Positions 45,806 through 54,567 of a stretch of 64,000 bases of DNA are shown here, piece by piece; the stretch's first letter is position 1; every line of letters begins with the position of its first letter. The position numbers were made by a program, and so were the translations under genes. The DNA is from Chelativorans sp. Marseille-P2723 (lineage in GTDB: Bacteria; Pseudomonadota; Alphaproteobacteria; Rhizobiales; Rhizobiaceae). Below the pieces are notes generated by a model. It ran no database searches and was not told the DNA's origin. It worked only from the letters and a program-made list of their open reading frames with translations. Where the stretch lies: assembly GCF_902809845.1 (NCBI RefSeq), contig NZ_CADDWI010000013.1, positions 1,238,354 through 1,302,353 of the forward strand. The letters are read 5' to 3'.

Positions 45806-46252
45806 ATGAACATCAACAAGACAGCCTGCTTTGCGGCCGTTGCAGTTTCTGTTTTCGCAAGTGGTGCTCTGGCGGCAGATCACGAAGTCCAGATGCTGAA
45901 CAGGGGATCAAACGGACAGCCAATGCAGTTTGAGCCCGCATTCCTAAGAGTTGAACCGGGTGACACAGTAACGTTCGTTGCCACCGATAAATCCCACAAC
46001 TCGGAATCGCTGAAGGACGGCATTCCCGAGGGAGCTACGGATTGGAAGGGTAAGATCAACGAAGAGATTACCGTGACATTCGACGTCGAGGGACTCTATG
46101 CCTACAAATGCACGCCGCATCTTGGAATGGGAATGGTGGGATTAATTCAGGTCGGCGAAGATTCAAGCAACCTGGAAGCGGTCGAATCACTGAAGATTCC
46201 TCCGAAAGCAAAAGGCTTGATGGAAGAACTTATCGCTCAGATTGAGCCATAG
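45806..46252 (+). CDS. Pseudoazurin
   Basis: A 148-residue periplasmic blue copper protein. The Sec signal peptide ends ALAA. The type 1 copper ligands are H64 (DKSHNSE), C102 and H105 (YKCTPHLGMGM) and M110. Start at 45806 has ggagg 8 bases upstream. Pseudoazurin gives electrons to copper nitrite reductase, the product of the next gene 45 bases downstream. Confidence 0.94.
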   Translation: MNINKTACFAAVAVSVFASGALAADHEVQMLNRGSNGQPMQFEPAFLRVEPGDTVTFVATDKSHNSESLKDGIPEGATDWKGKINEEITVTFDVEGLYAYKCTPHLGMGMVGLIQVGEDSSNLEAVESLKIPPKAKGLMEELIAQIEP

Positions 46253-46297
46253 GCGATCGATGCCGCACATTTTTTCCGTACCGAAAAGGACAAATTC

Positions 46298-47431
46298 ATG
46301 AAAGATGACGACAGCCATCGCGACGAACATACCGATGCAGGAATTTCGAGACGATCCCTTCTCGCTGGCACGGCAAGTTTGACGCTGGGTACAATCGCAG
46401 CTGGCGCCGCAAGTGCGCAGGATGCACAACGTCCCGTTCACTTGGCAGCACACGGCGGCTCGCATGGGAGTTCATCGGGCAGTTTGAGCCAGCGCGCTTA
46501 CTCGGTGCCCCCTCTCGTCGCCAATGACATTGCGCACGACCCGGCAGTGTTGCCGCCGCCCATCGACAGATCCGAGCCTCAAACGGTTCAGGTCGAACTC
46601 GAAGCGATTGAAGTGGAGGCTCGCCTCGATCAGCGTGCCACATTCCGCTTCTGGACGTTCAATGGCACGGTTCCAGGCCCCTTCGTACGAGTCCGAGTTG
46701 GCGATACGGTCGAGGTTCGTGTCAAGAACCACGAAGATAGCTGGATGATGCACAATGTGGACTTTCACTCCGTGAAAGGTCCGGGCGGTGGCGCGGAACT
46801 GACGAATGTCGCTCCTGGTGAGACGGCGGGCTTCAGCTTCAAGGCTCAGCGGCCGGGCCTCTATGTCTATCACTGCGCCGTGCCGCCCGTTGCCATGCAT
46901 ATCGCCAACGGGATGTACGGAATGATCCTGGTCGAACCCGAAGAGGGCCTGCCGCCTGTCGACCGGGAATACTATGTCATGCAAGGCGAAATATACACTA
47001 CAGAGCCGTTCGGATCCGAAGGCCTTTTGAATGAAGATTACGATAAACTGCTGAACGAACGGCCAGAATATTTCGTCCTCAACGGACATGTCGGCGCGCT
47101 GACGGACCACTACCCGATGAAGGCTAATGTTGGAGAGACCGTCCGAATTTTCTTTGGTGTAGGTGGACCGAACTTCGTGTCATCTTTCCACGTCATCGGC
47201 GAGATATTTGACCGGGTTTACACCAATGGCAGCGTAACGACACCGCCGCAGACGGACGTGCAAACGGTGGTTGTTCCAGCTGGTGGAGCAGCAATCGTGG
47301 AGTTCACACCGCAAGTCCCTGGTAGGTACGTGCTTGTGGATCATTCGCTGTCGAGAGTGGAGCGAGGTCTCGCTGGCTGGCTTGATGTCGAAGGTGAAGA
47401 AAACCCTGAAATTTTTGCACCGTTGACATAA
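46298..47431 (+). CDS. nirK: Copper-containing nitrite reductase
   Basis: A 377-residue NirK. A twin-arginine signal (SRRSLLAG) is followed by two cupredoxin domains. Type 1 copper ligands are H152, C193, H201 and M206; type 2 ligands are H157, H192 and a later histidine in SSFHVIGE. The catalytic aspartate D155 lies in MHNVDFH. It reduces nitrite to nitric oxide in the periplasm. No nirV follows, and no nnrR or nor gene is in the window. Confidence 0.96.
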   Translation: MKDDDSHRDEHTDAGISRRSLLAGTASLTLGTIAAGAASAQDAQRPVHLAAHGGSHGSSSGSLSQRAYSVPPLVANDIAHDPAVLPPPIDRSEPQTVQVELEAIEVEARLDQRATFRFWTFNGTVPGPFVRVRVGDTVEVRVKNHEDSWMMHNVDFHSVKGPGGGAELTNVAPGETAGFSFKAQRPGLYVYHCAVPPVAMHIANGMYGMILVEPEEGLPPVDREYYVMQGEIYTTEPFGSEGLLNEDYDKLLNERPEYFVLNGHVGALTDHYPMKANVGETVRIFFGVGGPNFVSSFHVIGEIFDRVYTNGSVTTPPQTDVQTVVVPAGGAAIVEFTPQVPGRYVLVDHSLSRVERGLAGWLDVEGEENPEIFAPLT

Positions 47432-47446
47432 GCGGCGAGAAAGGAC

Positions 47447-47479
47447 GTCGGGGGAGACACAACCGGCCGCTCCCCCGAC
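47447..47479 (+). terminator. Hairpin after nirK
   Basis: GTCGGGGGAG (47447-47456) pairs perfectly with CTCCCCCGAC (47470-47479) around a 13-base loop, 16 bases past the nirK stop. A T-run is lacking, but position and stability fit a transcript end. Confidence 0.6.
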
Positions 47480-47576
47480 ACCTTACGACCTTGGTCGCCT
47501 ATACGATCCTTCACTGACGTGACCAAGACTGGCGGCGCTCGGCTCTATCCATTTTCTTGCGGAGAAAACCATAGCA

Positions 47577-47915
47577 ATGGCAATGCATCGTGCTATCCCC
47601 GGCGAGATTTACGATCTTGCACCTCTGGGCCCTAACCTGAAGGCAGCTCGAACCACCGCAATCGTCAAATCAGAGATGTTCGAGACCGTGCGCCTCATTG
47701 TCCACGCCGGCGTTGAGATCAAGACGCACAAGGTGGAGGGTCCCATTACCCTGCATTGCCTGGAAGGTCGGGCCCTGATCGGCTTGCCTGACAAGACGCT
47801 GGAACTATCAGGTGACCAGTGGCTCCATCTTGAAGGGGGTGTTCCGCACTGGGTCAAAGGAATCGAAGACACGTCTCTGCTGCTGACGATCCTCTTTCCC
47901 ACTCGACTCCGGTAA
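47577..47915 (+). CDS. Cupin-like protein downstream of nirK
   Basis: A 112-residue cupin-fold protein. The first motif is degenerate (GVEIKTHKVEGPITLHCLEGRA) and the second is DQWLHLEGGVPHWVKG. Related small cupins occur near denitrification and heme-sensor genes, but the role is not known. A ggag lies about 14 bases before the ATG, so ATG 47583 (second codon pair) is also possible. Confidence 0.75.
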   Translation: MAMHRAIPGEIYDLAPLGPNLKAARTTAIVKSEMFETVRLIVHAGVEIKTHKVEGPITLHCLEGRALIGLPDKTLELSGDQWLHLEGGVPHWVKGIEDTSLLLTILFPTRLR

Positions 47916-48624
47916 GTCGGAAAAAGAAGCGGAATAGCCATAGGCAAGCTGGGCGGAAACGTTGATGATTGAGCTACGACAGACGGTGTTCGGCAGCACC
48001 ATGCGGCATGCCCATGAAACAGCGAAGTCAATGACTTAAACGGAGATGGGGTGAATGTGGATGCTGCTCTCCCCTGACGGCGTCGCGATGTGCCAAGCTA
48101 GTGGCGTCGAAACAAGAGCTGGAAATATAGAATCTGAGCACCCTCGCGCGGCATGGTCAGTTCAGGCGGGGATCATGGATGAGTGACTGAGGACAGCCGG
48201 GTCTGCGGTGATGCATGCGCGTCATGATCCGACGAGATCAATAAAAATAATAACTTACAGGTGGAGACGGTTGGACTTCAGGCCCCTTCCCTCCGCCACT
48301 TGCCCCCGCGAAAGCGTTCTCCCCATCTGGCTCCGGCCGGATTTTCTCGTTGTTTTCGAGGGTTATGCGCGATGGGCTGAGCACTGGCCCCCGGTTCAGG
48401 AGGCCCGGAAGCGGTCTCTACGGGGCGATATTCTCCGGACCTGTTGACTGGACGTGCAAAGGTTCAGTTCATGCAAGATGTTGAAATATCATCGTTTCGG
48501 TCGATGCAAGGCTGTTGACTTCGACGACGGGGGCTGCCCGTCGAGATGGAACGGAGATCGAACCTTCGCCGATGAAGCGATGCGATCGGAGGATCAGGCA
48601 GGGTTGCTTTCAGCACTCCTCCAG
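47916..48624. other. 709 bases without a convincing gene
   Basis: I find no frame with a recognisable product or good ribosome binding site. A short AT-rich patch lies at 48239-48257. The stretch separates the metal/denitrification genes from the defence-type island and is probably the worn border of an insertion. Confidence 0.55.
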
Positions 48625-49092
48625 TCATTCCGTGTCGCGAATGTCGCCTTCGCCGATCTCGATACTGGGCGCGCCAGTTGCCAGCCATGAGACCAGCGCA
48701 GCGCAGGTCGCCGTGACCTGGTTCGGCTTTCGCAACGCGCATTCCCATATCGTTGCCACGCGCCACCCATCTGCCACCAGCGCATCGCATGTCGCACGAT
48801 CACGCCTGACATTCGCGGCGAACTTCTCTGCCCAGAACTCGGGGCGGGTCGCGGGCGTGGTCGCATAGCGGCAGCCTTCGTGACGGTGCCAGAAGCAGCC
48901 ATGCACGAAGATGACGGCCCGGTGCTTCGCGAGGATCATATCCGGCCGACCGGGCACACCCTTTCCATGCAGCCGATACCGGAAGCCGCGCGCGTGCAAG
49001 GCGCGCCTCAGCACCATTTCCGGCTTCGTGTCCTTGCCCCGTATCCCGGACATCATCCGCGAGCGGGTCTGCCTGTCGACGATATCTGCCAT
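48625..49092 (-). CDS. vsr: Very short patch repair endonuclease
   Basis: A 155-residue Vsr. The family start (DIVDRQTRSRMMSGIRGKDT) is complete, and GRPDMILAKH with the catalytic aspartate and VHGCFWHRHEGC with the zinc and active-site histidines are present. It nicks at T:G mismatches that arise from deamination of 5-methylcytosine, which explains its place beside dcm. The two are divergent with 67 bases between them. Confidence 0.95.
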   Translation of the reverse strand: MADIVDRQTRSRMMSGIRGKDTKPEMVLRRALHARGFRYRLHGKGVPGRPDMILAKHRAVIFVHGCFWHRHEGCRYATTPATRPEFWAEKFAANVRRDRATCDALVADGWRVATIWECALRKPNQVTATCAALVSWLATGAPSIEIGEGDIRDTE

Positions 49093-49159
49093 TTGCCTCC
49101 TGGCCTCTGCGTCCGGACCTGGTATACAGCCTGAAACCCGAATTCGAGAGGCCCCTGAT

Positions 49160-50800
49160 TTGCCAGCCACTTTCGGCATCGTCGATCTGTTTGCCGGCCC
49201 GGGCGGGCTGGGCGAGGGATTTGCGTCCTTCGATTTCGGCGGCCACGCGCCGTTCCGGATCGGCATCTCGGTCGAGAAGGAGGCCTCGGCGCATCGCACG
49301 CTGACCTTGCGCGCCTTCCTGCGGGCATATCAGGCGCGTCACGGGGTGTTGCCGCAGGCCTTCATCGACTTCCACGCCGGGCTGATCCCCGAGCCCGACT
49401 GGAGCGCGGTGGATGCGGCGGCCTGGCGGCATGCGACGGCGGAGGCGCAATGCCTCGAACTCGGGACGGAACCGGCTGCCGCCGCCATCGATCATGCCAT
49501 CGGTATGCTGCGCCGGGAGTTCGACGACACCATCCTGATCGGCGGCCCTCCCTGCCAGGCCTATTCGCTTGTCGGGCGCGCGCGGGCAAAGGGGAAGGTC
49601 GGATACGTCCCCGAGGAGGACGAGCGGCATTACCTCTTCCGCGAGTACATCCGCGTGCTCGACCGCCTGCGCCCCGCCGCCTTCGTCATGGAGAACGTCA
49701 AGGGCATGCTGTCCTCGACGGTCGAGAGCCGCCTTGTCTTCGAGATGCTGATGGAGGACCTCGCCTCGCTCGGCACCGGGCGGCGGCATCACTACGAGAT
49801 GCGGGCGATCCGGGTGGCGGACGGCAGCGCCAGCCTGCAGGAAGCCGCGCAGCCTTCGGATTTCATCGTCCGCGCCGAGGAATGGGGGGTGCCGCAGCGG
49901 CGTCACCGGGTGATCATCGTTGGCATCCGTTCAGATCTGGCGGACAGGGCTACCGGGACGAGTGTACCGGTTTCCGGGGTGACACGGACTGTCGATGACG
50001 CCATCGGCATGATGCCGGAACTGCGCAGCGGCCTGAGCCGCGGTCGCGATGACCCGGCGAGCTGGCAACGAGAGGTCGTCGAGGCCGCCCGGTTGCTGGC
50101 AGGCATCCACCGGGGCAAGGAAGACGGGCCGCTGCGCGACGTCTTCTCCGCCGTTGCAAGGGGCCTGCAGAACGGGCTGCCGGCACCCCGCCAGTCGGCA
50201 CGTCTCCCAGAGGGCTACGGCACATCGAACGACGAACTCCTCGCCTGGCTGGAGCGCCCTGCGTTGCGTGGCATAGCCCAGCACGAGACACGCGGGCACA
50301 TGCCCTCGGACCTCGGGCGCTATCTGTTCGCTGCCGTCTTCGGTGCGGTGCGCGGTTACAGCCCGAAGGCTTCCGATTTTCCGATGTCGCTCAGTCCCGA
50401 CCACCGCAACTGGCACAGCGGCGTCTTCAACGACCGCTTCCGGGTCCAGCTCGCCGGCGAGCCATCGACCACGGTCACGAGCCACATCTCGAAGGACGGC
50501 CACTACTTCATCCACCCCGATCCCATGCAGTGCCGCAGCCTGACCGTGCGCGAGGCGGCGCGCCTGCAGACCTTCCCGGATGACTACCTGTTCCTCGGCA
50601 ACCGGACGCAGCAGTATGTGCAGGTCGGGAACGCCGTGCCGCCCTACCTCGCCCGCCAGATCGCCCAGCTTCTCTTGCGCGGCCTTTCCGGGCCACCGTC
50701 TTGCGAACCGCCGGGGACCGAAGCCTCTGCCATGGCAGCTCGCAGGCAAGAGATTTCGTCGGCCAAGACGCCCGCGCCCGAGAGTTTGCCGAGGAGATAG
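49160..50800 (+). CDS. dcm: DNA cytosine-5 methyltransferase
   Basis: A 546-residue C5 methyltransferase with all main motifs: I DLFAGPGGLGEGF, IV GGPPCQAYS, VI ENVKGM, VIII PQRRHRVIIVG, IX EAARLQTFPDDY and X QVGNAVPP. An inserted stretch of about 75 residues between motifs I and IV is long for the family. I chose TTG at 49160 (gagagg 8 bases upstream) because the frame upstream runs into vsr. The last about 55 residues overlap an oppositely directed gene. It modifies DNA for the adjacent restriction-type operon. Confidence 0.9.
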   Translation: MPATFGIVDLFAGPGGLGEGFASFDFGGHAPFRIGISVEKEASAHRTLTLRAFLRAYQARHGVLPQAFIDFHAGLIPEPDWSAVDAAAWRHATAEAQCLELGTEPAAAAIDHAIGMLRREFDDTILIGGPPCQAYSLVGRARAKGKVGYVPEEDERHYLFREYIRVLDRLRPAAFVMENVKGMLSSTVESRLVFEMLMEDLASLGTGRRHHYEMRAIRVADGSASLQEAAQPSDFIVRAEEWGVPQRRHRVIIVGIRSDLADRATGTSVPVSGVTRTVDDAIGMMPELRSGLSRGRDDPASWQREVVEAARLLAGIHRGKEDGPLRDVFSAVARGLQNGLPAPRQSARLPEGYGTSNDELLAWLERPALRGIAQHETRGHMPSDLGRYLFAAVFGAVRGYSPKASDFPMSLSPDHRNWHSGVFNDRFRVQLAGEPSTTVTSHISKDGHYFIHPDPMQCRSLTVREAARLQTFPDDYLFLGNRTQQYVQVGNAVPPYLARQIAQLLLRGLSGPPSCEPPGTEASAMAARRQEISSAKTPAPESLPRR

Positions 50801-51798
50801 TCGAGTGCGTTACGTTCGCCCCGGTCAAGATGAGCGTGGCCTTCCTGAAGGGTTTCGAGCGCGGATTGCGACTTCGGTGAAAGCCAACCGCGCTTCCCGG
50901 CTTCCTGCCTCACTTTCCGGGCAGCATCCGCCACGCTCGAACCTGGCATCGAGCGCTTGTCCTCGAGTGCCTCAACCTGCTTGTCGTCTTCTGATCGCCT
51001 GCTAGGTGCAGCGTCGGGGCCGTCCAGGACCCCCAATGTTCCGCCTCGAGTGGTGGCGGACTGATCGGGCACGCCGAAGACTCCGTCGAGAAAACTGGCG
51101 AGGTCGCCCGGCGGCAGGTCCGCAAGGGACCTGATCTCGTTGCGGACCCGGATGCGGAGGATCGCGCGACGCATGATGTCCTCCATGGCCCCCTTGCCAT
51201 GATGGCGCGCAGCGCGGAGCCAGGCCTCTGCGACCGCAAGGGCAAGAACGTGATCGCCCCCGATGCTCGGTCGCTCGGTAATCTGCACGAGGGCATCTTC
51301 GGTCAGCGCATCGAGCAATCCCCAGCGCTCGGGATGCCCAGGCCCCCGGTCGAGTGCACGGCCACGCATCCAGAGCCTTTGGAAGGTATTGCGCACACCT
51401 CCGGCATAGCGCTCTGTCGAGTTGCCGAAGCGCCAGTAGGTGATGTCCGGGGCCATGACAGCGGCAACAAAAGCCCAGACATCATCCCGGAGGGCCTCGC
51501 CGGTAGTGAAGAGGTCGGATCGAGCAAGCCAGGCGGCGGCCTCGGCATCAAAGCCGGCATGGGACTGCCGGGCGCCCTGCTGTCCAAACCCATGTTTCCG
51601 GGCAATTGCGACGAGCTCTTGCCGCACGGATGCGAGGGATCCTGCAGGGACGGGTGCGCCGCCCGTCGCTGCAAAGCGTACCTGATCAGGAAGGTCATCG
51701 GAGCGAAAGCCGGCCCAAGCTGATGGTCCATGCTCGAGAAACCTGCGAACGATGACGTCGCAGGCAGGTCCGGGCAGTCTTGGAAGCAGAAACGTCAT
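50644..51798 (-). CDS. Defence-operon protein, DUF6339-like
   Basis: A 384-residue protein, last in the coupled minus-strand operon; its start overlaps the upstream stop (ATGA). WRFGNSTERYAGGVRNTFQRLWMRG and LTEDALVQITERPSIGGD recall DUF6339 proteins of restriction-type loci (from memory). The C-terminal 100 residues are charged. Its end overlaps the dcm 3' end by 157 bases on the opposite strand. Function unknown. Confidence 0.7.
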   Translation of the reverse strand: MTFLLPRLPGPACDVIVRRFLEHGPSAWAGFRSDDLPDQVRFAATGGAPVPAGSLASVRQELVAIARKHGFGQQGARQSHAGFDAEAAAWLARSDLFTTGEALRDDVWAFVAAVMAPDITYWRFGNSTERYAGGVRNTFQRLWMRGRALDRGPGHPERWGLLDALTEDALVQITERPSIGGDHVLALAVAEAWLRAARHHGKGAMEDIMRRAILRIRVRNEIRSLADLPPGDLASFLDGVFGVPDQSATTRGGTLGVLDGPDAAPSRRSEDDKQVEALEDKRSMPGSSVADAARKVRQEAGKRGWLSPKSQSALETLQEGHAHLDRGERNALDYLLGKLSGAGVLADEISCLRAAMAEASVPGGSQDGGPERPRKRSWAIWRAR

Positions 51799-52703
51799 TC
51801 CGGAACTCCCGGCTCTGCGAGCGCAAGCATGGTTGAGCGGAAGACGCCCGGACGGCTTTCGAGTACGGAACGGATGAAGGAAGCGTCCTTGCCTGGCCAC
51901 GCCTTGCGCAGCCACGTTGCGGCCTGAGCACCGAGCGACCCTGGCTCCGCCGCATCCATCATCGTCTCGGCTTCGGGGTCGGCAAGAAACCGCTCGCAGA
52001 TCTGACACATGACATCGCCAAGAAGGAACTGGATCGTGACCGGGTCCTCGTCCTCGATCCGCTGAAGGGTCTCGGCGGACTTCGCGTTGAGGTAAAGACG
52101 AACCGCTCCGTGGAAATCGCGCGTCCACTCCCCCGGCGACCAATGCAGGTGCCACGGCGCAGCACCCGCTATTCCGCCAGCGAGCATCTGCGCGAGGTCC
52201 ACCGTCTCGATCGGGAAGCGTGGCTCCTCGCCCTCGAGCCTGACCCGAATATTCTCCGACCAGAGCCGGTCACCGGGATGGACGGGCGACAGCGCCGAGG
52301 CCTCTGCGGGGGCATTCGTCAGAAGGAACTCCGTCTGCAGGTCGAGGACCATCGAAAGCCGGCGGCCCTCGATGGTCTGCTCGAACTCCCAGGAGGTGTC
52401 CCCCGAACGAAGTTCCCGACGCGTGCGGGAAAGGACCTGGCGGGGTAGCCTGCCCTGACCCGTCCCGATCCTCACCGAGGCCGCCGCGGCGAGATGATCG
52501 GCCGGGATGCCGAGGTCGGACGCTGCCAGTTCGAGATTCAGTCGCAGCGTCCTTCGAACTCGGATGTCGCTGGCGCTGTCCCAGTGAGGAAGGAACTCGC
52601 CCGCGGCGGACCATTCGGCACCGTCCAGAGAAATCTCCCATGCGGAGGCTTCCACGGCCGAATCGGAAAGCGTGAGGAACGGAAACGCAACCCGACGATT
52701 CAT
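51795..52703 (-). CDS. Defence-operon protein, unknown
   Basis: A 302-residue protein I do not recognise. The N-terminal half looks beta-rich (FPFLTLSDSAVEASAWEISL) and the C-terminal part is helical. No catalytic motif is visible. It is bounded by ATGA overlaps on both sides, so it is made in fixed ratio with the GHKL ATPase and the DUF6339-like protein and is probably part of the same complex. Confidence 0.7.
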   Translation of the reverse strand: MNRRVAFPFLTLSDSAVEASAWEISLDGAEWSAAGEFLPHWDSASDIRVRRTLRLNLELAASDLGIPADHLAAAASVRIGTGQGRLPRQVLSRTRRELRSGDTSWEFEQTIEGRRLSMVLDLQTEFLLTNAPAEASALSPVHPGDRLWSENIRVRLEGEEPRFPIETVDLAQMLAGGIAGAAPWHLHWSPGEWTRDFHGAVRLYLNAKSAETLQRIEDEDPVTIQFLLGDVMCQICERFLADPEAETMMDAAEPGSLGAQAATWLRKAWPGKDASFIRSVLESRPGVFRSTMLALAEPGVPE

Positions 52704-53116
52704 GTTCCGGCCTCCGGAATGACGTCAGCATCGGCCGTCACCGCGCAATCTTCCGGCACACGGACACGGATCTCGAACCGTCCTTCCCGGCCGCCAAGGT
52801 CGATGGTGTCGCCAACGGTTTCCGCATTTCCGTCCAGCCACCTTACCGACAGGACGTCAGGCCTGCCGACGGTGTCGTCGACTGATCCAAGCGTCGTGCC
52901 TTCCACTGCCACGGAGGCCGAAGCAATCAGCTTCGCACCACTTCGCAGCGCGTCCTGCGTCACCTCGGTGAGGAAGACGGCAATCCGTCCGGCATCGCCA
53001 GCCTCGAGGCGCTGAAACACGGGACGACTTGCCCGCGCCCTCGAGGGTCGCCCGCCTCCCGAACCTCCCGAACTGCGACGCCGCCCTGCGCCGTCGCCCC
53101 CGACGTTCTCGAGCAC
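52700..53116 (-). pseudogene. Displaced C-terminal part of the GHKL ATPase
   Basis: This 138-codon frame can start at GTG 53116 but has no ribosome binding site. It holds the natural C-terminal domain of the upstream ATPase (VFQRLEAGDAGRIAVFLTEVT, then a beta-rich end). Removing one copy of the 14-base duplication at 53113-53140 joins it in frame to the ATPase. Its stop keeps the ATGA overlap with the next gene, which shows that this is the original frame. Confidence 0.8.
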
Positions 53117-54567
53117 AGCCCCAAGGGCACAGCCCCAAGGCGCCCGGCAAGGCGGGCAAGCGGTGGGCCGGATCCGTCCCCCGGCCTGCGCGAGATCGGC
53201 TCCATGCCCATTCCGGAAGCGATTTCCTTCAGGCGCTTCAGCGCGATGTTGACGTAACGCTTCTCGTTGCCTTTCGGCAGGTTGTCGGGAACCCAGTCGT
53301 CATGGGCCGGCGGCTCGGCATCCGCAAAGGCCTGCTCTACCTCATCCTCGTCGCTGGCGATGAACACGCCTGCCCATTCCAGCCGCGCGTCGGGGTGTGG
53401 GTTGCCCTCGAGATACTTCACGACGAGCTCGACAGGCCGCATCAGTGCGATGTGGTGCATCTGCTCCGGGACAAGCCGGACGTCCTCATCCGCAGTCAGG
53501 TAGCGTCTCGGCGACCGCGGGCCCTTCTCGATCGCGAGCGTGCCGAGGAACTTCTGTGGCCTCTGGGACTCGATCCGCCGAACATCGTTCCCCTTGCGGG
53601 CCCGCGCCGCGCTCATCGCCTTGCACAACAGATCGAACGGGGCGAAGTCTTCAGGCGTCGGAACGGGTATTTCCCGATCCTCCACCATCACCCTGCAAGC
53701 AAACCGGTGCATGGCGGGAGCGTTGCGCATGATCCGCGGCCAGAAGTTCCAGAGCAGTGTCTCGATGATCCGGTTTCCGGTTGCCGTCAGATCGCCCTCG
53801 TCGGTCTGGAACCCGAGGATCATGATCGTGGTCCCCGATCGGCCGGGGCCGCGTGCCGGCAGACCGATATGACCGGCAAGAGCCGAGGCGGCAGCACCCG
53901 TTGCCGGATCGGCGATCCCGTCCGCCGGATCCCTGACGCCCCACCAGTGACGGCCCGTGAAGCGCCTCCTCATCCCGTTTTCCGGCTTCTCGAATGAGCG
54001 GCCGACATGACATGCCATCAGGCGCCGCCCCTCCGGACCGGCTCCGTCGGGCAGCGTATCGACGATGATCGTGCTGCACGCGCTGGCGCGATACAGGGCG
54101 ACCTTGCCGAAGCCGTAGGTACCGCCCCCCTGTTCGGTGTCCCGAGCTGTGCCGATATTGCGAAGGAAGTCGATGAAGTTGGTCTGTCGGGTTCCTACAG
54201 GGATCCGGTCCGATCGTGTCGGGCCGCCAAGGCCGACAGTGCCGAAGTCGCAGATCTCGAGAACGACAGCCCTCTCGGCCTCGAGGAAGGCTGAAATCGT
54301 TGCGGACGACCCGGGTTCCTCGGGTATCTCGGCAAGGATGAAGCTGCGAAGGCCGTCGCGCTGGGTGTCCGAGAGAGTCCGCAGCCTGATCAGGATCTCG
54401 GGCCCGACGCCCGGTCGCGCGGCGTCGGCAATATTCTGGACCGCTTCCCGGATGACCGTCTGCAACGGATCAAGGGTTGGCGCACCGAGCAGACGGCGAA
54501 AGTTCTCGCCGATGTTTCCGGTCGAACCGTAGGGCTCGGAATGGAGTTCGAGCGGGCGCAACGTCAT
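52960..54567 (-). CDS. GHKL (MORC/MutL-like) ATPase, frameshifted
   Basis: As it reads, 535 residues. The ATPase core is complete: N box E41/N45/D48 in REAVQNIADA, G1 box D107-x-G in EICDFGTVGLGG, and G2 box GGGTYGFGK near 147-155. An S5-like domain follows. After about residue 480 the frame changes at a 14-base tandem duplication and ends in an arginine- and proline-rich tail that is not natural. Undamaged, the product would be 617 residues and end at 52700. MORC/MutL-like ATPases in restriction-type loci are thought to clamp or remodel DNA. Its ATG overlaps the PD-(D/E)XK stop. Confidence 0.85.
   Translation of the reverse strand: MTLRPLELHSEPYGSTGNIGENFRRLLGAPTLDPLQTVIREAVQNIADAARPGVGPEILIRLRTLSDTQRDGLRSFILAEIPEEPGSSATISAFLEAERAVVLEICDFGTVGLGGPTRSDRIPVGTRQTNFIDFLRNIGTARDTEQGGGTYGFGKVALYRASACSTIIVDTLPDGAGPEGRRLMACHVGRSFEKPENGMRRRFTGRHWWGVRDPADGIADPATGAAASALAGHIGLPARGPGRSGTTIMILGFQTDEGDLTATGNRIIETLLWNFWPRIMRNAPAMHRFACRVMVEDREIPVPTPEDFAPFDLLCKAMSAARARKGNDVRRIESQRPQKFLGTLAIEKGPRSPRRYLTADEDVRLVPEQMHHIALMRPVELVVKYLEGNPHPDARLEWAGVFIASDEDEVEQAFADAEPPAHDDWVPDNLPKGNEKRYVNIALKRLKEIASGMGMEPISRRPGDGSGPPLARLAGRLGAVPLGLCSRTSGATAQGGVAVREVREAGDPRGRGQVVPCFSASRLAMPDGLPSSSPR
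53113..53140 (+). repeat. Perfect 14-base tandem duplication in the ATPase gene
   Basis: GCACAGCCCCAAGG occurs twice in a row (53113-53126 and 53127-53140). Because 14 is not a multiple of three it shifts the frame. Deleting one copy gives a single uninterrupted frame from 54567 to 52700. Confidence 0.95.

Noticed and set aside
48208..48690. Two short plus-strand frames between the cupin and vsr
   Set aside because: Neither has a ribosome binding site or protein-like composition, and the second runs into vsr on the other strand.
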